Source: Acidobacteriota bacterium (GTDB lineage: Bacteria > Acidobacteriota > Blastocatellia > Pyrinomonadales > Pyrinomonadaceae). From it: a DNA stretch of 12,604 bases. The notes under the pieces were generated by a model. It searched no databases, was not told the DNA's origin, and worked only from the letters and a program-made list of their open reading frames with translations. The stretch covers positions 1 through 12,604 of the forward strand of contig JADYZI010000384.1 of NCBI GenBank assembly GCA_020853255.1. The letters are read 5' to 3'. Made by a program: the position numbers and the translations under genes. Shown in pieces: positions 6,903 to 12,604 of the stretch (its first letter is position 1; every line of letters starts with the position of its first letter).

Positions 6903-7742
6903 ATGCTTAGAAACGGAGGTGGATTAGGGAAATCGTACGCTGACCCGATAATGGGTGCGAACCGCTTTGAAAAGCAGATGGGCGCGGTGCTCAGCTTTGA
7001 CGAAGGCGTGAACGCAAGAAGGTTCGGGTTAGTATCGACGAATCGAATACTTACATCGCTGCCAAAGAATATACTTAAGGTGCTGCAGCCATCGATGAAG
7101 CGGATCGTGCTCGATCAGGAAACCTACCTTTTCCAGCCGGACGACGATCCAGAACACATCTATTTTCCGGAGACGGCGGCAGTTTCCGAATTCCAGATAT
7201 TGGAAGACGGACGAATGGTAGAAGTGGCGATCATCGGACGCGAGGGGGCGATCGGCCTTTCCAAACTCTTTTGCTCCACTCCGATCCCAAACTGCGTTCA
7301 GGTAACGCAGGGCGGCAGAGTGATCCGCCTTTGCCTGGCCGAAGCTCGGCGGCTGATCAGGCAAAAGCCCGAAACGGCGTTCTATTTTTACCCGTACATC
7401 GATACCTACATTCGGCAAATATCGCAGAAAACCATCTGCAACCTTTACCACACGGTAAAGGCACGCTTTTGTACCTGGCTGCTGATGGTGCAGGACCGCT
7501 GCGACGGGCCGGTCCTCCATTTAACGCACGAGCAGATCGCCCGCACGCTTGGTGTATATCGGCCCAGGATCACGTGCATCGCTCGCGAACTGAAGCGCCG
7601 GAACATTATCGACTACAGCCGCGGCGGCATTTCGATCTGCGACCGAAATGGCATCGAGGATTCGGCATGTCATTGCTACGCAGAGATTTCTAATTACATT
7701 GCGCACGTGCGCGCCGGCCAAAGCCGCCTGGTCGCCCACTGA
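6903..7742 (+). CDS. Crp/Fnr-family transcriptional regulator (paralogue 1)
   Basis: A 279-residue regulator. About 45 variable residues are followed by a cyclic-nucleotide-binding-fold domain (about 50-155; YFPETAAVSEF, GRMVEVAIIGREGAIG), a dimer helix (about 160-200) and a winged helix-turn-helix (LTHEQIARTLGVYRPRITC about 207-225). The Crp cAMP pocket signature (RGE...RSA) is not present, so the ligand is unlikely to be cAMP. Six cysteines (131, 179, 190, 225, 256, 258) match positions in the second paralogue at 11097-11927. They do not follow the N-terminal FNR iron-sulfur pattern. The start has a strong purine-rich site (AAGGGGGG, 8 bases before ATG). It forms an operon with the PAS-like gene. 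The identity of its target sites is unknown. Confidence 0.9.
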   Translation: MLRNGGGLGKSYADPIMGANRFEKQMGAVLSFDEGVNARRFGLVSTNRILTSLPKNILKVLQPSMKRIVLDQETYLFQPDDDPEHIYFPETAAVSEFQILEDGRMVEVAIIGREGAIGLSKLFCSTPIPNCVQVTQGGRVIRLCLAEARRLIRQKPETAFYFYPYIDTYIRQISQKTICNLYHTVKARFCTWLLMVQDRCDGPVLHLTHEQIARTLGVYRPRITCIARELKRRNIIDYSRGGISICDRNGIEDSACHCYAEISNYIAHVRAGQSRLVAH

Positions 7743-7799
7743 TCAGCGGCCGGTCTTTGATATTACCGGAATGCTTTCGGTGTGGGCCTTCGAAAACTT

Positions 7800-8174
7800 A
7801 TGCCGAAAACTAGCCTCGCCCGACACGACTTTGACTTGATCTGCTTATCACATCTTCGCTGGGATTTTGTGTATCAGCGGCCGCAGCATTTGATGAGCCG
7901 CTTTTCAAAAGAACACCGTGTATTTGTTTTTGAAGAGCCGATTTTCACGAACGAACCGGCTCATCTTGACATTTCACCTCATGACCAAAATTTGTTCGTC
8001 GCCGTGCCAAAACTTCAGCACGAAACCAGCACGGAAGAGACCCCGGACGTATTACGGCGCCTGATCAACGAATTGATCGCGGGACAGCGGATCGAGAACT
8101 ATCTTGCGTGGTATTACACGCCAATGATGCTTGATTTCAGCCGCCATCTTGATTCGGTAGCGACCGTGTATGAC
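7800..8174 (+). pseudogene. Glycosyltransferase, N-terminal fragment only
   Basis: The first 125 codons match the N-terminal half of a family of GT-B glycosyltransferases: FDLICLSHLRWDFVYQRPQH near residues 11-30, VFVFEEPIF about 41-49, and YLAWYYTPMMLDFSRHLDSV about 101-120, then ATVYD. In relatives I recall, the protein goes on with CMDEL and a further 200-250 residues. Here family-like sequence stops at base 8174. The frame stays open to 8522 only because it runs antisense through the GH43-like gene. The sugar-nucleotide-binding C-terminal half is missing, so the product should be inactive. ATG 7800 is the likeliest start; GTG 7782 is in frame just upstream; neither has a clear ribosome binding site. 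It lies 57 bases past the Crp gene on the same strand. Confidence 0.75.
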
Positions 8175-8213
8175 CCTATTCCCGTTTGTCCGAACAGACC
8201 GGATCCGGGATTC

Positions 8214-10187
8214 TCAACTGTCTATTATCGTAAGACGGACCATCTCGACCGCAACCGATGCTTGGCAGACAAAAATCCCCATCAACGCCCGACCGGCGGG
8301 AACAACGATCGACCCGAGTGGAATGGTTTCGAGGTCGTAAGAGAGTCGTCCGGCACGAAGCCTGAACCTGAATTGATAAAGCACGCGAGAATTAAAATCG
8401 AAGGGGAGTTCCGCCGGCGAGGCTCCGCTGTTGTCGGCCAGGCAGAATCGTCCGTCTTTCTCCCGAAACTCAAAGCGGGCAAGGATCTTTCGGTCATCCC
8501 CCATCAGTACAAAACCATATGAACCGCCACGCTCCAATGGCCCTTTTTGTCGCAGATTGGCAACAAAATCAAAGTTCTCCGCCAACTCTCCTTTACGGAT
8601 GACAGCGTCATGGCCATCAACGCTGCTGAAGATCAATTCCTGTTCCACGATCTTCAGTTCGGCAGTTTCCGAATTGGAAGACCACCCAAATGGGAGTTCT
8701 GCCATACCGACTTCGCGCTCAAACCGATCTTCAAATCCGGCGGTCAAAGCAAAGCTGGAGAAGGCCGCTTCGGCATCGTCAACGATCAGTGCGAGCTTTT
8801 CCGCCCGGCGGCCCAGCAAACGGGAGACCGTTACATAGGCGTGATCCAGCTTAACGACAACTTGGGCCCCATCAGCTTCAATCGAGATCAGGTGATATGC
8901 GTCCGGCCGAAACTCAGTTCCCAGCAACAACGGCCCGCCTCGGTTTGTTTCCTCTTCGAGCCACTTGTAGGCAAGGCATCCCTGATCGACGCACACGGTT
9001 AGCCCGCCGAGCGTGATCGTACCTGCTTCGAATCGAAAGCCGATCTCTCCTCCCTTGGAAAGGCTCTTGGCACAAAAACTTACATGACACAAAAATTGCG
9101 GCGGGAGTTGAGGTGACCTCAGGATCGAAAGAGTCCGCCCGGATGTTTCGACCTCGCTCTCGTTTACAGTCCACGCACCTGTATGTTCCCAAGCAGTTGC
9201 CAACAGGGCGAGATCCGACGACGGAGGCAGCGGCCGGGCCTTTGGCAGATAAGGCTTGCTTTCAACAAAGATCCGCGATCCCGTAAAATCCATGCGGTTC
9301 AACGCGAGGACGCGATTCCCATCGTGCCAGTAATGGTAAACACAGTAGAGATCGCGGTTATTCGGACCGCGCACGACGCTGTTATGCCCCGGGCCGACCT
9401 GGTGCTTCTCATCGGTGCGAAGGATCGGCAAAACATTTTCGCCATCGCTGAACTGCCTCCATTCGTCAGGCGAATTAATATCGCCTGCAACAGCAAAACT
9501 AACCCCGTACGTCGGCTGCTGCCAGTTGCCGCCGCTGTACATCATAAAATAGCGGCCCTTTCGCTTTAGTACGAACGGCCCTTCGACCGTGTGCCATCGG
9601 ACGCCTCCCTTTTCCTTTCGGGCAGGATCATAGACCTGCCAGTCGTACTTCGCCCTGACGACTGGGTGCGGTTCACCGGCAAGCGTAAACCAATCGACCA
9701 TACTGTCAACGACAACGCCCGTTCCAATGTGTGTATGTTCTAAAAAATCCGTCGCGTAGAACATATACCTCCGCCCATCGTCATCAATGAACACGTGCGC
9801 ATCGATCGCAAATTCCTCTTTGGTCAAGCGAATTCCAGCATCCGTGAATCCGCCACAGGGCCGGTCAGATGTCGCAACGCGAAGGTGCATGATGGTTTCA
9901 TTTCCTACGCTGTAATAGAGATAGAAGGTGCCATTCCAATACGTTACCTCCGGCGCCCAGTAAAATGGCTCGCGTGGGTCCAGTTCCGCCATTGCTCCGC
10001 CAATCGGCGTCCAATCGATCAGATCTGCCGAGTGGAGTACGCCAAAAACTCGTCCGTCATCCCAATGGCCCGTGCAATACGCATAATACTCGCCGTTGTA
10101 TTTGAGAACGAACGGCACCGGGAAAGATCTAGGATAGACAGGATTTGTATAAACGGGTCCGGGCTGCTGGAATAGAGTAGGCGTCAT
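8214..10187 (-). CDS. GH43-like five-bladed beta-propeller glycosidase with C-terminal beta-sandwich
   Basis: A 657-residue protein with no signal peptide, so probably cytoplasmic. Residues about 12-320 form the GH43-type propeller: VLKYNGEYYAYCTG, YWAPEVTYWNGTFYLYYSVG, FAIDAHVFIDDDGRRYMFYA, HTVEGPFVLKRKGRYFMMYS and GPGHNSVV. The second catalytic-triad Asp (D129) and the general acid Glu (E202) are visible. The first Asp, the general base, is expected in a FPDPFVLK-like motif, but here the codon at 10116-10118 gives Val (FPVPFVLK, V24). Residues about 330-657 look like one or two beta-sandwich modules, as in long GH43 members. The likely substrate class is arabinan or xylan side chains, but an altered base makes activity doubtful. 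ATG 10187 has a weak AGGA close by. The 3' end abuts the truncated glycosyltransferase, 39 bases away. Confidence 0.85.
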   Translation of the reverse strand: MTPTLFQQPGPVYTNPVYPRSFPVPFVLKYNGEYYAYCTGHWDDGRVFGVLHSADLIDWTPIGGAMAELDPREPFYWAPEVTYWNGTFYLYYSVGNETIMHLRVATSDRPCGGFTDAGIRLTKEEFAIDAHVFIDDDGRRYMFYATDFLEHTHIGTGVVVDSMVDWFTLAGEPHPVVRAKYDWQVYDPARKEKGGVRWHTVEGPFVLKRKGRYFMMYSGGNWQQPTYGVSFAVAGDINSPDEWRQFSDGENVLPILRTDEKHQVGPGHNSVVRGPNNRDLYCVYHYWHDGNRVLALNRMDFTGSRIFVESKPYLPKARPLPPSSDLALLATAWEHTGAWTVNESEVETSGRTLSILRSPQLPPQFLCHVSFCAKSLSKGGEIGFRFEAGTITLGGLTVCVDQGCLAYKWLEEETNRGGPLLLGTEFRPDAYHLISIEADGAQVVVKLDHAYVTVSRLLGRRAEKLALIVDDAEAAFSSFALTAGFEDRFEREVGMAELPFGWSSNSETAELKIVEQELIFSSVDGHDAVIRKGELAENFDFVANLRQKGPLERGGSYGFVLMGDDRKILARFEFREKDGRFCLADNSGASPAELPFDFNSRVLYQFRFRLRAGRLSYDLETIPLGSIVVPAGRALMGIFVCQASVAVEMVRLTIIDS

Positions 10188-10256
10188 CGTCCTATGACGG
10201 TATCGGTAGTATTTTGCAAAGTTTGCGGGAGAGGCGTGACAGGAAGATTCAGGCTA

Positions 10257-10628
10257 TTATCCGACAGTTGCCTGCGTCCGTCTTCGCGGACCGTCGAGAT
10301 TTGCCTTTAGCCGTCCGAGGCTTCCGAAGTTGAAACGCTTTTTCTCGTCCGCCCTGCCCGCATCTGATACCGCCGCGATCGGCACCTCGTCCCAGGTAAC
10401 GCTCGAATCGAATTCGCCGATCATTCTGTCCTGCTGTGACCCGGGCCGCGCTCGTACCAACAAAATGTCAGGATAATCCGTAGCGGTAAAATCGGACATT
10501 TTATCTATTGCATCGAAAAGGTCCAAAGCCCCATATGCCTGCGGCCGCTATTTTGCGAACCATTGACGAACTGACTCGTAGTCGTATCGGTTGTTGGTCT
10601 CATGAACTACGATGACGTTTGGATGCAT
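10257..10628 (-). pseudogene. Degenerate receiver-like protein interrupted by an amber codon
   Basis: From ATG 10626-10628, preceded by AAGGA, 26 codons (MHPNVIVVHE...RQWFAK) run into TAG at 10548-10550. The same frame then stays open for 96 more codons to TAA (10257-10259), with DLFDAIDKM, YPDILLVRARPG and WDEVPIAAVSDAG. Joined, the 123 residues follow a receiver fold: first strand NVIVV, third strand ILLV, a fourth-strand-like PIAAVSDA. The phospho-acceptor position after ILLV is Arg, so this was a pseudo-receiver even before interruption. Everything except the single TAG looks intact, so it is a recent pseudogene, a read-through gene or a sequencing error. A TTG at 10526 could restart translation at residue 35. 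The GH43-like gene begins 69 bases further on the same strand. Confidence 0.6.
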
Positions 10629-10961
10629 TTTTAAAATTCCTTATCTGGGGAGCACCCCGCCCGGCTGACAGATATTGGTCTATCGCGTCAGGCGGGCCGC
10701 CTTTAGGAAGATCGTCAAAAAATATAAATGCTCTCGAGTGAAAGGGCCGGAAAGCACAGGAGCCACCGGTGCCTTCCGACCTACACTTTCAAATGCTGCC
10801 CAAAACGGGCGTCACATTTCCCACCCTGGCTCGTTCCTGAATGACCCGCGGGCCGTTCAAACTCGATTTCGGACGCGACCGCCTGGTTTCCACCGCGTAA
10901 CCCTCGGCGACCGACCGATCATCATTGAATGATTCGAATATAACAAAACCCGGATTTCTGG
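10629..10961 (-). other. Gene-free leader of the pseudo-receiver gene
   Basis: About 330 bases lie between the inferred promoter at site 4 and the pseudo-receiver start. Open frames are present on both strands, but they are rich in Arg/Pro/Ser, lack ribosome binding sites and show no motif. Short hairpins are present (for example GCCC/GGGC around 10799-10812). No terminator is visible. It parallels the long leader between site 2 and the receiver-only gene. Confidence 0.35.
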
Positions 10962-11003
10962 AATATAAGGAAATTGGCAAGCCTGAGTAAGGAGTTTCCC
11001 TTA
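10962..11003 (-). promoter_or_regulatory. Palindromic regulatory site 4 with leftward -10
   Basis: TAAGGA-GTTT-CCCTTA (10988-11003) is a 6-4-6 palindrome with one mismatch. Reading the minus strand, TATATT starts 20 bases beyond it (10967 down to 10962). This is the same geometry as site 2 and points toward the pseudo-receiver gene and the GH43-like gene. The flanks GAG before and ACAGC after the palindrome match those of site 2. In the other direction it would run into the terminator of the second Crp gene. Confidence 0.5.
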
Positions 11004-11033
11004 ACAGCCCGCTATGCGAGGCGGACGCGGTCC

Positions 11034-11071
11034 AAAAAACAAGCCGGCCACGCAAAATATGCGAAGCCGGC
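11034..11071 (-). terminator. Rho-independent terminator of the second Crp/Fnr-like gene
   Basis: On the minus strand, GCCGGC, an inner CGCA/TGCG stem with a five-base loop and a second GCCGGC form a hairpin. T-rich sequence follows (complement of AAAAAA at 11034-11039). It lies about 25 bases past the stop codon of the minus-strand Crp gene. Confidence 0.7.
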
Positions 11072-11096
11072 CTGCTCTCGTGTGGGGCAACTTGTT

Positions 11097-11927
11097 TCAG
11101 CGTGGGTAGCTGATAAGTGAAGGAAGTTCGCTGTAACATGCACAGGACATCTTCCTTAACTTGTGCTTGTCGGTAATAAATATTTGGCCGCGAACGTAAT
11201 CAATAACATGCTTTTCGCGAAGCGCCTTTGCCATGCAGGTAACGCTCGGCCGATAAACACCCAGGACGCCCGCAATATATTCTTGTGTTAGGCTGAATTT
11301 GCTCTTCAGGCTTCGGTCATGCAGCATCAAAAGCCACGTGCAGAAACGTTCTTCGACAGCATGGTGAGTGTTGCAGATGACCTTTTGCGAAAGCTGCTTA
11401 ATATAAACATTCAACTGATCGTGGAGCCACCTTTGCAGCGGGCGGCTATAGGTCAATTCGCGTTCGAGCACGTCGATCTCGATCTTATACGCCGTTCCGC
11501 CAACGCAAACCTGGGCGCAATTGACGGCGGGCAAAGTGCTCCAGACGGCCGCAATGCCTACGGCGCTTTCGGATCCGGTAACAGCAACTTCGATCGTCCG
11601 CCCGTCCGCAAGCATCTGAAATTCTGAGATCACCGCGGTTTCCGGAAAGTAAACAAACTCGACCTTGTCGTCCTGCTGAAAAAGATATTCATCCTTTGTC
11701 AGTTGGACATATTTGAGCAACGGCCTGACCTTGTTTAGTAGGACCGGCGGCAACCCGCCGATGCCGATGCGGGCGGGCAGGCTTCGGACCGTTTCCAGGG
11801 ATTCCAGCCCAACCTTTTCGTAGGTAGTTCGTATCACGTCATTTATCCGGAATTCAGGGGCGAGGGTCGAAATATCGATCTCCGCCGTCCGCTGAGCGAA
11901 TCCTGAATCGGCCATGTAACCTTGCAT
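11097..11927 (-). CDS. Crp/Fnr-family transcriptional regulator (paralogue 2)
   Basis: A 276-residue regulator of the same subfamily as the one at 6903-7742. They share YFPETA, SEFQ, DGR, EVA, the stretch RFCTWLLM and the winged helix LTQEYIAGVLGVYRPSVTC (about 213-231). The N-terminal 50 residues differ. Cysteines 137, 185, 196, 231, 262 and 264 align with six in paralogue 1, including a closing CxCY motif. No cAMP pocket signature and no FNR-type N-terminal cysteine cluster are seen. ATG 11927 follows GGAGG by about ten bases; a second ATG (11915) is in frame. A terminator follows. A short inverted repeat at 11991-12008 upstream could be an operator. An apparent broken small gene ends 8 bases before the start. 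Confidence 0.9.
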   Translation of the reverse strand: MQGYMADSGFAQRTAEIDISTLAPEFRINDVIRTTYEKVGLESLETVRSLPARIGIGGLPPVLLNKVRPLLKYVQLTKDEYLFQQDDKVEFVYFPETAVISEFQMLADGRTIEVAVTGSESAVGIAAVWSTLPAVNCAQVCVGGTAYKIEIDVLERELTYSRPLQRWLHDQLNVYIKQLSQKVICNTHHAVEERFCTWLLMLHDRSLKSKFSLTQEYIAGVLGVYRPSVTCMAKALREKHVIDYVRGQIFITDKHKLRKMSCACYSELPSLISYPR

Positions 11928-11935
11928 TTGCCTTA

Positions 11936-12183
11936 CTACCTCCCGTAAAGTGCCATTCCGCTCAATTTTCCGAATATCTGACGTAAAATTTCTGATGTAC
12001 TTGTCAGACGGGCAATAGATCCCGCCAACTTTCCCAAGATCGCATCCTTAATGTTATTGACATGAGCCGCCAGTTTCTTACACGCCGTTCGTTGACCTGC
12101 CGCCTTTTGCCTTTACGACATTGACGGACAGGCCGAGAGACTTTTGCCCAACTTTGCCGATCGTCGCAATAAATTTGCTTCAT
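11936..12183 (-). pseudogene. Possible frameshifted small gene upstream of Crp paralogue 2
   Basis: Two overlapping minus-strand frames read like one protein. The first, from about 12179 to the TAA at 12078-12080, gives a stretch containing TIGKVGQKSLGLSVNVVKAK. The second, entered by a one-base shift at about 12082, continues CKKLAAHVNNIKDAILGKL and ends FGKLSGMALYGR with TAG at 11936-11938. An ATG at 12181-12183 is one base out of frame with the first part. The end lies 8 bases before the Crp start, with the Crp ribosome binding site inside its last codons, as in a real operon. I do not recognise the family, composition alone is weak evidence, and chance open frames are possible. Confidence 0.3.
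11991..12008. repeat. Inverted repeat upstream of Crp paralogue 2, possible operator
   Basis: TCTGA (11991-11995) and TCAGA (12004-12008) are perfect inverted arms around eight bases, and a further TCTGA lies at 11977-11981. It is 64 bases before the Crp start. The TGA...TCA core is reminiscent of Crp-family half-sites but has wider spacing, so autoregulation is only a suggestion. It also lies inside the possible broken small gene. Confidence 0.25.
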
Positions 12184-12313
12184 CGCGGGCCGCCTGACCA
12201 ATTCAGGATCACTTCGTCGAAACGCCTGTCCCCACCAACTAAAAACTGGAACGACCAAGTAACGCCTTGATCACATGCATCAAAAAAAATGTAATGAGCT
12301 AATAGAGTGTGGT

Positions 12314-12465
12314 TATAATGTACCGCAGCCTGGCCAATAATTAAAGTAATTTCTTAAGTTTTTACAGAACTCTCCTGAGCGGCCCCGCGGTGAAACTGAC
12401 CGCGGAACGTCCGGCCGGGTACAAAACGGCCCCAGGAGCGAGATCACCCTGAGGCCGTTTTTTAT
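12314..12465 (+). ncRNA. Candidate small RNA with consensus -10, hairpin and terminator
   Basis: A perfect TATAAT (12314-12319) has no good -35 partner. About 55-60 bases downstream lies a perfect 7-pair hairpin, CCGCGGT (12385-12391) / ACCGCGG (12399-12405), then the strong terminator. CTCCTG (12372-12377) can also pair with CAGGAG (12433-12438), which would compete with the terminator stem, so an attenuator-like switch is possible. No open frame fits. The competing explanation is that the last hairpin is simply the terminator of the minus-strand tRNA. I do not recognise a known RNA family. Confidence 0.35.
12427..12463. terminator. Bidirectional intrinsic terminator next to tRNA-Ala
   Basis: CGGCC-c-CAGG (12427-12436) pairs with CCTG-a-GGCCG (12448-12457) around an 11-base loop. 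The plus strand continues TTTTTTATCTTTT; the minus strand, after the stem, reads TTTTG. It lies about 20 bases past the 3' end of the minus-strand tRNA and can end transcription from both sides. Confidence 0.75.
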
Positions 12466-12481
12466 CTTTTGTTAGGTAAAT

Positions 12482-12557
12482 TGGTGGAGATGAGGGGGAT
12501 CGAACCCCTGACCTCTGCAATGCCATTGCAGCGCTCTCCCAGCTGAGCTACATCCCC
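12482..12557 (-). tRNA. tRNA-Ala (anticodon GGC)
   Basis: Read on the minus strand, the acceptor stem GGGGATG pairs with CATCTCC (one G-T pair). The D arm is TAGCTCAGCTGGGAGAGC. The anticodon stem CTGCA/TGCAG encloses the loop ATGGCAT with anticodon GGC. The T arm contains the canonical GGTTCGATCCC-like loop. The discriminator is A, and CCA is encoded in the DNA. It is a complete 76-base cloverleaf that reads GCC and GCT alanine codons. The terminator-like hairpin just downstream would end its transcript. Confidence 0.95.
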
Positions 12558-12604
12558 ATTTAAGGAAGGCAATACCGCACCCGTGCGGCAAAGAGAAACT
12601 CTAA

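Noticed and set aside
8175..8522. Apparent C-terminal extension of the glycosyltransferase frame
   Set aside because: It is antisense to the well-supported GH43-like gene, and the family resemblance stops at base 8174.
10789..11139. 116-codon minus-strand frame overlapping the Crp terminator and site 4
   Set aside because: It overlaps the end of the Crp gene in another frame, its terminator and the palindrome, with no ribosome binding site or motif.
12575..12588. CCGCAC/GTGCGG inverted repeat next to the tRNA
   Set aside because: The loop would be only two bases and no T-run follows on either strand; it may be the end of another element outside the window, but this cannot be judged.
1..12604. 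CRISPR array, insertion sequence, integrase or phage genes
   Set aside because: No regularly spaced direct repeats and no transposase, recombinase or structural phage motifs were seen on either strand, despite the broken genes and the sharp joint at 8174-8214.

Overview
The window reads as a regulatory and accessory stretch from a Gram-negative bacterium with roughly balanced base composition. The Acidobacteriota (Blastocatellia/Pyrinomonadaceae-like) are my best guess. This rests on gene style only: an FGE/SUMF1-domain protein, a multi-PAS HisKA_3 kinase with a NarL-type regulator, two cysteine-rich Crp/Fnr-like regulators of the same subfamily, and a GH43-like enzyme. No marker gene fixes the taxonomy.

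Layout, left to right. (1) The 3' end of an FGE-sulfatase-domain gene with a strong terminator (1-444). (2) A gene-poor stretch holding a GGG/CCC palindrome and a probable structured RNA ending in a terminator (664-920). (3) A decayed minus-strand gene resembling the front half of an atypical kinase (967-1512). (4) A second palindrome with a -10 element, a long untranslated leader and a receiver-only response regulator (1676-2359). (5) A two-gene operon of a 1000-residue GAF/4xPAS/HisKA_3 histidine kinase and its overlapping NarL/FixJ-type response regulator (2541-6183). (6) A third palindrome, a structured segment with a perfect terminator, then a small PAS-like protein and a Crp/Fnr-like regulator (6251-7742). 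(7) A glycosyltransferase cut off after 125 codons (7800-8174), abutting a convergent GH43-like glycosidase whose usual catalytic-base position is Val (8214-10187, minus). (8) A degenerate receiver gene broken by one in-frame TAG (10257-10628, minus), with a fourth palindrome and promoter upstream. (9) A second Crp/Fnr paralogue on the minus strand, preceded by what may be a frameshifted small gene (11097-12183). (10) A possible small RNA with a terminator, and tRNA-Ala(GGC) on the minus strand (12314-12557).

The most interesting pattern is a recurring imperfect palindrome, consensus TAAGGG-N4-CCCTTA. Four copies occur in the window and all are intergenic. Three have a plausible -10 hexamer 20-24 bases to one side and the fourth a weak one. 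They lie near the receiver-only gene, the PAS-like/Crp pair, the broken pseudo-receiver gene and the RNA-like locus at 700-920. The NarL-type regulator encoded in the middle is the obvious candidate binder. If so, the window holds a local signalling regulon: sensor kinase, HTH regulator, receiver-only partner, degenerate receiver, PAS protein, Crp-type regulator and possibly structured RNAs. This is a hypothesis from sequence pattern only.

The window also shows clear gene decay: the kinase-like gene lacks both ends, the glycosyltransferase is truncated, the pseudo-receiver has an amber codon and the small gene next to the second Crp appears frameshifted.
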